From NCBI RefSeq assembly GCF_031457455.1, contig NZ_JAVDWU010000005.1:248001-312000 (forward strand): a stretch of 64,000 bases of DNA, in the 5' to 3' direction. Source of the stretch: Hydrogenophaga palleronii_A (lineage in GTDB: Bacteria; Pseudomonadota; Gammaproteobacteria; Burkholderiales; Burkholderiaceae_C). Position numbers and translations under genes: made by a program. Numbering within the stretch: position 1 is the first letter of the stretch; each line of letters begins with the position of its first letter. The notes under the pieces are model-generated. The model searched no databases. It saw nothing but the letters and a program-made list of their open reading frames with translations, and was not told where the DNA came from. Shown here one piece after another: positions 1 through 8,652 of the stretch.

Positions 1-572
1 TCGGAGAGCAGCAGGCACTCGAAGCCGCGGTCGTTGGCGTCGCGCATGGTGGTGTGCACGCACACGTCGGTGGTGATGCCGGTGAGGATGAGGTTGCTGA
101 TGCCGCGCGTGCGCAGCAGCAGTTCCAGGTCGGTGGCGTAGAACGAGCCCTTGCCCGGCTTGTCGATGATGGCCTCACCTGGCAGGGGGGCGAGTTCCGG
201 AATGATTTCCCAGCCCGGTTCCCCGCGCACCAGGATGCGCCCGCAAGGCCCGTCGTCGCCAATGCCCACGCCGTCGGTACCGATCTGCCGCGAGCGCCAG
301 CGCTTGTTGGCCGGCAGGTCGGAAAGGTCGGGTCGGTGGCCTTCGCGGGTGTGAATGATTGTGTAGCCGGCGCCTCGCATCGCGGCCATCAGCGTCTGCA
401 AGGGGGCGATGGGTGCGCGCGTGAGCGAGATGTCGTAGCCCATCTTGTCCACGTAGCCACCCACGCCACAGAAGTCGGTCTGCATGTCGATGACGATCAG
501 CGCGGTGTTGTCTGGCCGCAGGTCGCCGTTGTACGGCCAGGCATACGGGTTGGCGTCGATGAAGCGTTCCAT
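1..572 (-). CDS. biuH: Biuret amidohydrolase-like cysteine hydrolase (3' end beyond window)
   Basis: Isochorismatase-fold cysteine hydrolase, 190 codons visible; the C-terminus lies left of position 1. The N-terminus (MERFIDANPYAWPYNG, then LRPDNTALIVIDMQTDFCG) closely resembles the biuret hydrolase BiuH as I recall it. Catalytic candidates are Asp29 in VIDMQTDF, the Lys of DKPGKGSF and the Cys of TTDVCVHTTMR. BiuH converts biuret to allophanate and ammonia. It starts 4 bp after the formamidase stop, so it is probably co-translated. Allophanate hydrolase in the same cluster would consume the product. An ureidoacrylate- or other isochorismatase-type substrate remains possible. Confidence 0.8.
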   Translation of the reverse strand, partial: MERFIDANPYAWPYNGDLRPDNTALIVIDMQTDFCGVGGYVDKMGYDISLTRAPIAPLQTLMAAMRGAGYTIIHTREGHRPDLSDLPANKRWRSRQIGTDGVGIGDDGPCGRILVRGEPGWEIIPELAPLPGEAIIDKPGKGSFYATDLELLLRTRGISNLILTGITTDVCVHTTMRDANDRGFECLLLS

Positions 573-576
573 GGTT

Positions 577-1620
577 TCAGGCGGCTTTTTTGATTGATGA
601 CACGGCCGTGTCGGGCACCAGCGGGTGTGCCTCGGGGCCTTGGTAGTTGCGGGTGGGGGCGTCGAAGCCGCAGGAGGTGCCGTCGGTCACGTCGACCTTC
701 CAGGGCAACTGGTAGGTGCCGGCTGCCATGTCATGCATGTAGGTGTAGGGGCAGTCTTGCGCGCCTCCTTTCACCGCCACGTAACCCCGGTGGTAGAGCT
801 GGTAGATGTTGTTCTCCACGCCCCAGCCCTGGCGCGCTTCGCGCACCAGGTCGGGTCGCAGTTCGGCGGTGATGATCTCGTCGACGCGTCCACCGCCTTC
901 GGTGATCACGGTGCCGTCGAAGCTGCAGAACATGCCTTCGCCCATGGAGTCGAACGTGCCGTCGCTGCCGCACAGGCACACGCTGGCGGTGATGGCCAGG
1001 TTTTGAAACGCGTTGGCCTGGTTGGTGATTTTCCAGGCGTGGCGGATGGGTGCCGTGTAGCCCGCGGTGCGCAGGATGATTTCCGCGCCTTTGTACGCGG
1101 CCTCGCGCGCCATTTCCGGGAACATGCCGTCGTGGCAGATGATGAGCGAGAGCTTGCTGCCGTTGGGACCATCGCACACCGGCACGCCCAGGTTGCCGGG
1201 TTCCCAGGGTTCCACCGGCACCCAGGGGTGCAGCTTGCGGTAGTAGAGGCGGATGGCGCCGGTGTCGTCGATGATGAGCCCGCTGTTGTACGGGTTGCCA
1301 CCGGGGTTGGCCTCCATGATGGAGAAGCAGCCCCAGATGTGGTTGTCGACGCAAGCCTGCTTGAAGGCCGCCACTTCCGGGCCGTCGAGCGAGACCATGA
1401 GTTCGGGCGCGGTGCTCATGGAAAGGCCATGCAGCGCGTATTCCGGGAACACCACCAGGTCCATGGTGCCCTGGTTACGCCGCGCCTTGGCCACCATGTC
1501 GCAAATGCGCTGCGTCTGCGCCGCCAGTTGCGCGGGGGTTTCCACCACTGGCAACTGCAACTGCACCAGGCCCACGACCACGCCGTGCTTCGATTTGTTC
1601 AGACCGCCCAATCCGCTCAT
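577..1620 (-). CDS. amiF: Formamidase / aliphatic amidase, nitrilase superfamily
   Basis: 347-residue carbon-nitrogen hydrolase. The Glu-Lys-Cys triad is visible as Glu60 (VVFPEYALHG), Lys129 (YYRKLHPW) and Cys162 (LIICHDGMFPE). Length, the N-terminal extension and the motifs GHRGYVA-like and NPYNSG match AmiF formamidases, which release ammonia from formamide. Lies 9 bp after the BMP permease gene and 4 bp before biuH, so it is part of one operon. The true substrate may be another small amide formed in ureide breakdown; the family assignment is firm, the substrate is not. Confidence 0.82.
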   Translation of the reverse strand: MSGLGGLNKSKHGVVVGLVQLQLPVVETPAQLAAQTQRICDMVAKARRNQGTMDLVVFPEYALHGLSMSTAPELMVSLDGPEVAAFKQACVDNHIWGCFSIMEANPGGNPYNSGLIIDDTGAIRLYYRKLHPWVPVEPWEPGNLGVPVCDGPNGSKLSLIICHDGMFPEMAREAAYKGAEIILRTAGYTAPIRHAWKITNQANAFQNLAITASVCLCGSDGTFDSMGEGMFCSFDGTVITEGGGRVDEIITAELRPDLVREARQGWGVENNIYQLYHRGYVAVKGGAQDCPYTYMHDMAAGTYQLPWKVDVTDGTSCGFDAPTRNYQGPEAHPLVPDTAVSSIKKAA

Positions 1621-1629
1621 GCGTTGCTC

Positions 1630-2550
1630 CTATTTGGTTGAAGAGAGTTCGCCGGGGCTGCCGGGCACCACCACGCCGGGTTTGCAGGTGATCACCAGGA
1701 TCAACAACGTGAGCACATACGGCACGATGTTGAACAGGTGGTAGCCCCAGCCGATGCCCACCGACTGCAGCGCCGGCCCGATGGCGCCCGCACCACCAAA
1801 CAGCAGGGCCGCGCCCACGCAACGCAAAGGGCTCCAGCGCGCGAAGATCACCAGCGCCACCGCGATCAGGCCCTGACCGCTGGAGATGCCTTCGTTCCAA
1901 CTGCCGGGGTAGAACAAGGTGAGCGAGGCGCCGCCCAGCCCGGCGATGAAACCACCAGCGGTGGTGGCCGCGATGCGGATGCCGGACACAGAATAGCCGA
2001 GCGCCCGCGTGGCGTTGGCCGAGTCGCCGGCCATGCGCACGAGCAGGCCCAGGCGGGTGTTGGAAAAGGCCCAGGCCATGACCAGGGCCATCACCAGGCC
2101 GATGGGCAGCAGCGCGTTCACTTCCAGCGCGGAACGCACGGCGGCCGAGTCACTCCAGCCGCCCAGCGAGAGCGCCGGCAATTGCGGCGCCTGCGGTTGA
2201 ATGAGCGGCTTGCCCAGGTAGAAGGCCAGACCCATGCCCAACAACATAAGGGCGATGCCGGTGGCGATGTCGTTCACGCGCGGCAGCGAGCACAGCACAC
2301 CGTGCAGCGCCGCCAGCAGGGCGCCCGCAAAGGCACCGGCCAGCACGCCGATCCAGGGCGAACCACTGAGGTAGGCTGCACCGAAGGCCGTCATGGCCGA
2401 GAGCACCAGCACGCCTTCCAGGCCCAGGTTGATGCGGCCCGATTTTTCCGTGAGGCATTCGCCCAGGCTCACGAACAGAAAGGGCACGCCCACGCGCAGC
2501 GCGCCACCGACGATGCCGCTGAGGAAGATGATCAACTGGTCTGCGGTCAT
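1630..2550 (-). CDS. ABC transporter permease (BMP/nucleoside-type importer), second subunit
   Basis: 306-residue integral membrane protein of the branched-chain/simple-sugar permease family (BPD_transp_2). It contains the signature stretch EKSGRINLGLEGVLV near residue 37 and about eight hydrophobic segments. Start chosen at MTADQL (2550); the open frame extends further upstream but that part overlaps the preceding permease in another frame. Pairs with the next permease and the BMP binding protein to form an importer of the NupQ/YufQ kind. No ATPase gene lies between these genes, which is unusual for this family. Confidence 0.85.
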   Translation of the reverse strand: MTADQLIIFLSGIVGGALRVGVPFLFVSLGECLTEKSGRINLGLEGVLVLSAMTAFGAAYLSGSPWIGVLAGAFAGALLAALHGVLCSLPRVNDIATGIALMLLGMGLAFYLGKPLIQPQAPQLPALSLGGWSDSAAVRSALEVNALLPIGLVMALVMAWAFSNTRLGLLVRMAGDSANATRALGYSVSGIRIAATTAGGFIAGLGGASLTLFYPGSWNEGISSGQGLIAVALVIFARWSPLRCVGAALLFGGAGAIGPALQSVGIGWGYHLFNIVPYVLTLLILVITCKPGVVVPGSPGELSSTK

Positions 2551-2582
2551 TCGGAAACCTCCATGCTTCGCGCTGCGGTGCG

Positions 2583-2613
2583 ACCTTGCTTGGGGCGGCC
2601 CGGCGCTTCGGTC
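2583..2613. repeat. Fragment of dispersed GC-rich intergenic repeat
   Basis: About 31 bp (core CTTGGGGCGGCCCGGCGCTT) in the 61-bp gap between the two BMP permease genes. It recurs with one mismatch near 63750-63782 inside the tandem repeat at the right end of the window. It interrupts an otherwise tightly packed operon and carries no gene. Confidence 0.6.
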
Positions 2614-3682
2614 ATGGCTTTTCTCCCTGAGGTACCGGCTCCACCGGCTGGATGCGGGCCAGGCGCGCGAACAGTGCCTTCCAGTCGGTGTCGCGCAGCG
2701 CTTCGCTGGCCAGGATGAGCACAAAGGCGATGCCTTGCAGCAACAGCACGGAAGCATCGGGCAGCCCCAGGCGGCGTTGCAGCAGGCTGCCGGCGGCGCC
2801 GAAGCCACCGAACACGATGGCCACCGGCACGACAGCCAGCGGGTTGTGCCGCGCAATGAACGACACCAGGATGCCGGCGTAGCCATAGCCGGCGATCAGG
2901 GCCGCGTTGGCACTCGTGTGCACCGCAGCCACTTCAATCGCCCCGGCCAGTCCGGCGGCCGCGCCACCCAGGGCGCAGGCCAGCACCACCAGGCGCGTGG
3001 CGGGCAGGCCCACCAGTTGTGCGGCGCGCGGGTTGCCCCCCACCACACGCACCGCAAAACCCGAGGGTGTGAGCTTGAGCCACAGCCCCGCGACCACGCA
3101 CACCACCACACCGATCACCAGGCCCCAGTGCACGTCGGACCCAGCGATGGTGCCGATCAGCAGGCCCTCATCCAGCGCCGGGGTGGACGGCTTGTTGAGG
3201 CTGGCCGGGTCGCGCAGCGGCCCTTCCACCAGATGCTTGAACAGGCCGATGGCCACATAGGCCAGCAGCAGGCTGCTGATGGTTTCGTTGATGCCCCGGT
3301 ACTGTCGCAACCAGCCCGCCAGTGCCATCCACAGGCCACCCACCAACGCACCCGCCACACACACCGCCACCGTGCCCACCGCGTCAGCCGGCAAGGGCAC
3401 CGCGTGCGCCAGCGCCGCACAGGCCAGCCCACCCAGCACCAGCGCACCTTCGCCACCAATCACGGTGAGACCCGCGCGCGCCGGAATGGCCACGCACAAG
3501 GCGGTGAGCATCAGCGGTGCGGCGCGCTGCAGCGTGTTCTGCCACGAATACCAGTCGCCAAACGCCCCCTTAAACAGCAGCACCCACACCTCCACCGGGT
3601 TCACGCCAGCGAAGGACACGAACAGGCCAAACAGCAGCAAGGCCGCGAGGATGGCGCCGGTGGGCAGGAGGATGTTGCGCAT
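2612..3682 (-). CDS. ABC transporter permease (BMP/nucleoside-type importer), first subunit
   Basis: 356-residue polytopic membrane protein of the BPD_transp_2 family (NupP/YufP-like). It has a TM segment at the very N-terminus (ILLPTGAILAALLLFGLFVSF), the motif GINETISSLLLAYVAIG and a hydrophilic loop before VHWGLVIGV. It begins 13 bp after the binding-protein stop. With the other permease it would form the membrane channel of an importer for a nucleobase-, nucleoside- or ureide-like solute; the nitrogen-catabolic neighbours favour such a substrate. Confidence 0.85.
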   Translation of the reverse strand: MRNILLPTGAILAALLLFGLFVSFAGVNPVEVWVLLFKGAFGDWYSWQNTLQRAAPLMLTALCVAIPARAGLTVIGGEGALVLGGLACAALAHAVPLPADAVGTVAVCVAGALVGGLWMALAGWLRQYRGINETISSLLLAYVAIGLFKHLVEGPLRDPASLNKPSTPALDEGLLIGTIAGSDVHWGLVIGVVVCVVAGLWLKLTPSGFAVRVVGGNPRAAQLVGLPATRLVVLACALGGAAAGLAGAIEVAAVHTSANAALIAGYGYAGILVSFIARHNPLAVVPVAIVFGGFGAAGSLLQRRLGLPDASVLLLQGIAFVLILASEALRDTDWKALFARLARIQPVEPVPQGEKP

Positions 3683-3695
3683 GGCTAGATGGGCT

Positions 3696-4802
3696 TCACA
3701 CCGTGCCTTGAACGCCTTCGACCAGGTAGTTCATTTTTTCCAGCTCCAGGTCCGTTTGCTTGAACGCCTTGCCCGCCGGGATGATGGTCGCGCCCTTGTT
3801 GTCCTTGAGCGGTCCCTTGAAGATGTCGAAGCTGCCGGCCACCATCTGCGCCTTGATGCCGTCGGCCTGCTTCTTGGCGGCATCGGTCACCATGGGGCCG
3901 TAGGCCGATGGTTTGACGAAGCCTTCCTTCAGGCCGCCGCGCACGAAGTTGGGGTGCGGTTTGCCGCTGCGGGCTGCTTCCACGAAAGCGGTGTAGGCGG
4001 TGAGCCAGTTCCATTCGGCGCCGGTGAGGTAGGCCTGGGGTGCGAGCTTGGCCTGGCTTGCGTGGTAGCCGCAAACCATCTTGCCGCGCTTGGCCGCGGT
4101 CTCCACGATCACCTTGGGGCCGTCCACGTGCATGGTGAACACGTCCACGCCCTGGTCGGCCATGCTGTTGGTGGCTTCGGCTTCCTTGACCGGCATGGAC
4201 CAGTCGCCGGTGAAGATCACGTTGGTGGTGATGCTGGGGTCGACCGAGCGCGCGCCCATGGTGAAGGCGTTGATGTTGCGCAGCACCTGGGGAATCGGCT
4301 TGGCAGCGATGAAGCCGATCTTCTTGCTCTTGCTCATGTGCCCGGCGATCACGCCGTTGAGGTACTGGCACTCGTCGATGTAGCCGAAAAAGCTGGCGGT
4401 GTTCTTGGGGTGCTTGCCCTCGGTCCACATGCCGCCGCAGTGGGCGAAGCGGGCCTTGTCGAACTTGCCGGCCACGGCCAGCATGTGCGGGTCGAAGTAG
4501 CCGAAGGAGGTGGGGAACACCAGTTCGGCACCGTCCTGCGCGATCATGCCGGTCATGCTGCGCTGCACGGCCGCGGTTTCGGGCACGTTCTCTTCTTCCA
4601 CCACCTTCACGCCCGCCATCTTCTTGAGCATGGCCGCGGCTTCGGCGTGTGCCTGGTTGTAGCCGTAGTCGTCACGCGGGCCCACATAGATCACGCCCAC
4701 GGTGATGGTCTTCTGGGCGAAGGCCAGCGGGCTGGAGGCCGCAGCGCCGAGCGCGGCCAGGGTCTTGAGGGTGTCGCGGCGGTTGGGGAATGCGAGGTTC
4801 AT
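3696..4802 (-). CDS. BMP-family ABC transporter substrate-binding protein
   Basis: 368-residue periplasmic lipoprotein-type (BMP/PnrA/Med) binding protein without an obvious lipobox. The N-terminus has a twin-arginine-like signal (NRRDTLKTLAALGAAASS, cleavage near PLAFA-QK), suggesting Tat export. The mature part starts TVGVIYVGPRDDYGYNQAH, typical of BMP proteins that bind purine nucleosides or related heterocycles. First gene of the BMP transporter block, downstream of atzH. The ligand is not determinable here; a triazine or ureide breakdown product is inferred from the neighbours. Confidence 0.85.
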   Translation of the reverse strand: MNLAFPNRRDTLKTLAALGAAASSPLAFAQKTITVGVIYVGPRDDYGYNQAHAEAAAMLKKMAGVKVVEEENVPETAAVQRSMTGMIAQDGAELVFPTSFGYFDPHMLAVAGKFDKARFAHCGGMWTEGKHPKNTASFFGYIDECQYLNGVIAGHMSKSKKIGFIAAKPIPQVLRNINAFTMGARSVDPSITTNVIFTGDWSMPVKEAEATNSMADQGVDVFTMHVDGPKVIVETAAKRGKMVCGYHASQAKLAPQAYLTGAEWNWLTAYTAFVEAARSGKPHPNFVRGGLKEGFVKPSAYGPMVTDAAKKQADGIKAQMVAGSFDIFKGPLKDNKGATIIPAGKAFKQTDLELEKMNYLVEGVQGTV

Positions 4803-4847
4803 GGGAAGGCTCCTGGGGGTGGGTGGAAGGGAGGATGGAAAGTGGAC

Positions 4848-5234
4848 TCAGGCAAGAAGACTCACGTGCGCAGCGACCACGCGCCAGCCCTCGGGCGTTC
4901 GCAGCCAGGTCTGGCTCTGGCGGCCGGTGCGGTCGCTGCCGGCGCGAACGAACTCGGTGTTGGCGGTGGCGAAGTCACGGCCGTAGGTGGTGATGACGGT
5001 TCGCCCCAGAGTGCGGTCCAGGCCGGCTGACGGGCGGTTGGCGCGAAATTCGCGGATCGCGTCGTAGCCGTAGAGGTTTTCGGTGGCGCCGTAGCGCAGC
5101 GTGTGCGGGCTGTTCCAGAACAGCTCGTCCAGCACGGCCACGTCATTGGTCACCAGCGCCACTTCGTAGCGCTCGAAGGCGCCTGTGACTTCGGCCAGCA
5201 CTTCAGGCAGGTTGATTTCTGGAGTCGGGCTCAC
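4848..5234 (-). CDS. atzH: AtzH/HpxZ-like protein (DUF3225, SnoaL-like fold)
   Basis: 128-residue SnoaL/NTF2-like protein with the motifs LFWNSPHTLRYGATENLYGYD and TWLRTPEGWRVVAAHVS that typify HpxZ/AtzH. In the cyanuric-acid operon AtzH is reported to convert the AtzE product 1,3-dicarboxyurea to allophanate; HpxZ belongs to the oxalurate cluster. The start is a GTG that overlaps the atzE stop as GTGA, so translation is coupled. The order atzG-atzE-atzH is kept exactly. Which of the two pathways it serves cannot be decided from this gene alone. Confidence 0.8.
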   Translation of the reverse strand: MSPTPEINLPEVLAEVTGAFERYEVALVTNDVAVLDELFWNSPHTLRYGATENLYGYDAIREFRANRPSAGLDRTLGRTVITTYGRDFATANTEFVRAGSDRTGRQSQTWLRTPEGWRVVAAHVSLLA

Positions 5235-6634
5235 AAAGGTGCCTCCTTCACGCGGGCCACGCCCGACGACGCCAGTACCTGCGCCACGCGCAGTGCCAGA
5301 TCCTCGCGCCAGGGGGCGGCAATCAGTTGCGTGCCAATGGGCAGACCATCCGTACCCGAAGGCCACAGGGGCGCGGCCACCACCGGGCAGCCGGCGAACG
5401 AGATCGGCTGTGTGAGCAGGCCCATGGAGGGGCGGCAGGGGAAGCGTGTGCCGTTGATGTCGATCCACTCGGTACCGATGGGTGTGGCGGCCAACGGCGT
5501 GGCGGGCGCGATCAGCACGTCCCAGTCGCGGAACAGGGCGTTGACCTTGTCGCGATAAACGCGACGGAAACGCTGTGCGCGGGCGTACCAAGTGGCGGGC
5601 TGCAGCGCGCCGGCAATCAGCCGGTCCACCGACAAGGGTTCGTAATCGACCGCCTGCGTGCGCAGCGCGGGCAGATGCAGGCTGCCGCCTTCGCTGGCGG
5701 TGACGATGAAGGCGGCCGCACGGGCTTGCGCCGCGTCGGGCCACTCCACGCCGTCGTGAACGGCGGTGTGTGCCCTCAGGGCCTCGGCCGCCATGGCCAC
5801 GGCCTGTTGCGCCGGTGGTGTCGCGTGCTCGATGAAGTAGCCGCCCAGCACGCCGATGCGCAGGCCGTGCACACCCTGTCCCAATGAATGGGACACGGGT
5901 TCAACGGCAGTGGCGAAGCAGCCCGGGTCCAGCGGGTCGGGGCCTTGCAGTGCGTCGTAGGCCAGGGCCAGGCCAGGCAGGTCGCTGGCGAACGGGCCCA
6001 GGTGGTCGATGCTGTGCACGAACGGAAAGCTGCCCCGCCGTGACAGCCTGCCGAACGTGGGCTTGAGGCCCCACACACCGCACAGCGATGAGGGCACGCG
6101 GATGGAGCCGTTGGTGTCCGAGCCCAGCGTGAGCGGCACCTGGCCAGCGGCGACCGCCGCGCCCGAACCGCCAGACGATCCGCCCGCCACGCAGTCCAGC
6201 TGGTGCGGATTGCGCGTGGGGCCGTAGTGGGTGTTCTCAGTGGTGAAGCCGTAGGCGTATTCGTCCATGTTGAGCGAGCCCACGAGCACCGCGCCAGCCA
6301 TCTGCAGGCGCTGCACCAGCACCGCATCGGTGGTGGCCGGGGGATGGCTGCGGTTCACCTTGGAGCCGGCCAGTGTCACTTCACCGGCAATGTCGAACAG
6401 GTTCTTCACGGCGAACGGCACACCGGCCAATGGGCCCAGCGGTTCGCCGCGTGCGCGCTGGGTGTCGACGCGCTGAGCCTGTGTGCGCGCCGCTTCGAAA
6501 CGGGTACCGGTGAAGGCGTTCACGCGGGCTTCAGTGGCTTCGATGCGGGTGATGAAGGTTTCCAGCACCTCGGTCGCGCTGCGCTCGCCACTGGTCACAG
6601 CCTGCGCGATTTGAGAAAGTGAAAGCGTGGGCAT
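5231..6634 (-). CDS. atzE: AtzE-family amidohydrolase (1-carboxybiuret/oxalurate-type amidase)
   Basis: 467-residue amidase-signature enzyme. The Ser-cisSer-Lys triad is visible: Lys77 (FAVKNLFDIAG), Ser153 (AGGSSGGSGAA) and Ser177 (GSDTNGSIRVP). The substitutions NLFDIAG and SDTNGS match the AtzE/HpxY subfamily rather than GatA. AtzE hydrolyses 1-carboxybiuret and needs the small subunit AtzG, encoded immediately upstream. Flanked by atzG (14-bp gap) and atzH (4-bp overlap). An oxalurate-amidase role (HpxY) is the main alternative. Confidence 0.85.
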   Translation of the reverse strand: MPTLSLSQIAQAVTSGERSATEVLETFITRIEATEARVNAFTGTRFEAARTQAQRVDTQRARGEPLGPLAGVPFAVKNLFDIAGEVTLAGSKVNRSHPPATTDAVLVQRLQMAGAVLVGSLNMDEYAYGFTTENTHYGPTRNPHQLDCVAGGSSGGSGAAVAAGQVPLTLGSDTNGSIRVPSSLCGVWGLKPTFGRLSRRGSFPFVHSIDHLGPFASDLPGLALAYDALQGPDPLDPGCFATAVEPVSHSLGQGVHGLRIGVLGGYFIEHATPPAQQAVAMAAEALRAHTAVHDGVEWPDAAQARAAAFIVTASEGGSLHLPALRTQAVDYEPLSVDRLIAGALQPATWYARAQRFRRVYRDKVNALFRDWDVLIAPATPLAATPIGTEWIDINGTRFPCRPSMGLLTQPISFAGCPVVAAPLWPSGTDGLPIGTQLIAAPWREDLALRVAQVLASSGVARVKEAPL

Positions 6635-6648
6635 GGGCTGGTCTCAGG

Positions 6649-6852
6649 TCAGCGCGGCTGGTCGAAAGGAGCGGGGTGGAACAGCTCGGCCGGTTCGTCG
6701 TGTGTTTCCAGCGGAAAGGCGTCGAGCAGGGCAGCCATGCCGGCGGTGCGCTGCAGGTGCACGGCCACGCGCGCGGCTTGTGCGTCGTCCAGTGGCAGGT
6801 CCACCGCCACGGCGGCGGCCTGCACGTAGGCCAGGGTCTGTGCTTCGTTCAT
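6649..6852 (-). CDS. atzG: AtzG/HpxX-like small subunit (DUF4089)
   Basis: 67-residue protein, MNEAQTLAYVQAAAVAVDLP, then VAVHLQRTAGMAALLDAFPL. The pattern of two helices followed by FPL and an acidic-Pro tail fits the DUF4089 family. AtzG is a GatC-like subunit that stabilises AtzE. Starts 10 bp after the ABC ATPase stop and ends 14 bp before atzE. Easily missed by automated calling because of its size, but its position and sequence make it credible. Confidence 0.82.
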   Translation of the reverse strand: MNEAQTLAYVQAAAVAVDLPLDDAQAARVAVHLQRTAGMAALLDAFPLETHDEPAELFHPAPFDQPR

Positions 6853-6862
6853 CGCCGTCCCC

Positions 6863-7687
6863 TCACCGCCGCACTTCGCGCTGGAACACCTCCAGGCTGC
6901 GTTTCTTGGCCGCAATGAAGCTGGCCTCGGACAGCGTGGCCACGGTGCGCGGGCGCGGGTCGTCGTAGGGCAGGATCTCGGCCACCTTGGTGGGGCGCTT
7001 GGTGAGCAGCAGCACCTGGTCGGCCAGGTAGACCGCTTCTTCCAGATCATGCGAGACCAGCATCATGGTGGTGCCGGTCTGCATGAACACTTCTTGCAGT
7101 TTTTCGCGGATGAACAGCGTCATCTCGAAGTCCAGCGCCGAGAAGGGTTCGTCCAGGAACAGCACCTCCGGGTTGGGTGCGAGCGCGCGCATGATGGACG
7201 CCGTTTGCTGCTGCCCGCCGGAGAGTTCATAGGGGTAGCGGTTGAGATCGAACTTCACATCGAAGCTGGCCACCAGTTCGGCCACGCGCCGGTCCACCTC
7301 GGCCTTGCTCTTGCCTTCGAGCTTGAGCGGGTAGGCGATGTTGTCGATGGTGCGCATCCAGGGGAACATCGCTTCGCGGTAGTTCTGGAACACGTAACCG
7401 ATCTTGGTGTCCTTCAGCGACTTGCCATCGAACAGGATCTCGCCCGAATCGATGGGCACCAGGCCCGCGATCATGTTGATCAGCGTGCTCTTGCCGCAGC
7501 CGTTGGGGCCGAACACCGAGACGATTTTGTGCTTGGGAATGTCGAGATCAAAGTTCTCGTACAGAGGCCAGCCCGCGAAGTACTTGGTCAGGCCGCGGAT
7601 GGTGATGTGTGTGCCGGCCGGGCCGGGTTTGAATTCGGGCACGGGCACGTCGGCGTCGTAGACGGGTTCATTCAGGACTGCGTTCAT
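6863..7687 (-). CDS. ABC transporter ATP-binding protein (NrtD/SsuB/TauB type)
   Basis: 274-residue ATPase with Walker A GPNGCGKST, Q-loop VFQNYREAMFPWM, signature LSGGQQQ, Walker B VLFLDEPFSALD and H-loop VSHDLEEA. Belongs to the nitrate/sulfonate/taurine importer class. A roughly 30-residue N-terminal extension precedes the ATPase core. Its ATG overlaps the permease TGA (ATGA), so the pair is translationally coupled. It could also energise the BMP permeases, which lack an ATPase in view, though the two families differ. Confidence 0.9.
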   Translation of the reverse strand: MNAVLNEPVYDADVPVPEFKPGPAGTHITIRGLTKYFAGWPLYENFDLDIPKHKIVSVFGPNGCGKSTLINMIAGLVPIDSGEILFDGKSLKDTKIGYVFQNYREAMFPWMRTIDNIAYPLKLEGKSKAEVDRRVAELVASFDVKFDLNRYPYELSGGQQQTASIMRALAPNPEVLFLDEPFSALDFEMTLFIREKLQEVFMQTGTTMMLVSHDLEEAVYLADQVLLLTKRPTKVAEILPYDDPRPRTVATLSEASFIAAKKRSLEVFQREVRR

Positions 7688-8520
7688 CTTCCGCTCCAGT
7701 GCACGATGCGGCGTTCGACAACAAGAAAGAGAACGTTCAGCGCGTAGCCCAGCGCACCAGCCGCGAGGATCGACGCGTACATGTCCTTCACATTCATCAC
7801 CTGCTGCGAATTGATGATGCGGTTGCCCAATCCACTGTCGGCACCGATGAACATCTCGGCCACGATCACGATCACCAGCGCCATCGACACGGCAGATCGC
7901 AGGCCCACGAAGCTGGGTTGCAGGCTTTCCCAGATCAGCACGTCCTTGAACACCTGCCAGCGTGTGGCGCCCATCACCTTGGCCGCCATCACCCGCTGTT
8001 TGCGCGCATTGATCACGCCATACGCGCTGTTGAACACCACGATGAGCAACGCCCCAAAAGCCGCGATGGCGACCTTGTTGATGTCGCTCACGCCAAAGAT
8101 CATGAGGAACAGCGGGATCAAGGCCGACGACGGTGTGGAGCGGAAGAAATCGATCAGGAACTCCACGCTGCGGTAGGCTTTTTCGTTGCTGCCCAGCAGC
8201 ACACCCAGCGGCATGCCCACCACGGCGGCGATCATGAAAGCCTGCACGGTGCGCCAGACGGTGACCATGAAGTCGGTGAGCAGCGGGCCGCCGGCCAGGC
8301 CGGTGATCAGGGCGCCCATGGCGTCCAATGGCGGCGGCAGCAGGATGGGCTTGATGAAGCCCAGGCGCACCGCCAGATCCCAGATGATGAAGAGCACGAC
8401 CGGGCCCACGAAGGGCAGGGCCCGGCCCCAGTCGGCCTTGCGCGGCGCGGCAGACGCATCGCTTGAGGCCGGCGGCGCCCAGGCCTTGGGGGCGTCTTGA
8501 GTGGTATTCGGTGTGGTCAT
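7684..8520 (-). CDS. ABC transporter permease (NrtB/SsuC/TauC type)
   Basis: 278-residue BPD_transp_1 permease with about six TM helices and the conserved EAA-type loop (AAKVMGATRWQVFKDVLIWESLQPSFVGLR). Start set at MTTPNTTQ (8520); an in-frame ATG at 8550 exists but lies next to a repeat element. No clear Shine-Dalgarno marks either start. Forms the membrane channel with the coupled ATPase and the NMT1-type binding protein upstream. Confidence 0.87.
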   Translation of the reverse strand: MTTPNTTQDAPKAWAPPASSDASAAPRKADWGRALPFVGPVVLFIIWDLAVRLGFIKPILLPPPLDAMGALITGLAGGPLLTDFMVTVWRTVQAFMIAAVVGMPLGVLLGSNEKAYRSVEFLIDFFRSTPSSALIPLFLMIFGVSDINKVAIAAFGALLIVVFNSAYGVINARKQRVMAAKVMGATRWQVFKDVLIWESLQPSFVGLRSAVSMALVIVIVAEMFIGADSGLGNRIINSQQVMNVKDMYASILAAGALGYALNVLFLVVERRIVHWSGR

Positions 8521-8555
8521 GTGTTTCAACGTAGTTGTTCCATGGCGCATGAAAC

Positions 8556-8645
8556 GGTCCAGTCCAGGGGCACCGCCGGGCCGGCTTTGCCGGACGGCCA
8601 GTGCCGCCCCCTTTGAGGAGGTGACGCGAAGCGGCGCGGGGGTGG
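8556..8645. repeat. Dispersed intergenic repeat, copy A
   Basis: About 88 bp containing the palindromic core GCCGGGCCGGCTTTGCCGG and ending GACGCGAAGCGGCGCGGG. A near-identical copy (about three differences) lies at 63816-63903 in the same orientation. It fills the gap between the permease and binding-protein genes. The ends resemble the repeats at 15737-15935 and 55270-55442. No coding capacity recognised. Confidence 0.8.
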
Positions 8646-8652
8646 TTCAGGC

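Noticed and set aside
2393..5030. Long plus-strand frames opposite the BMP transporter genes
   Set aside because: The minus strand encodes clear transporter proteins with tight operon spacing; the plus frames show no family resemblance.
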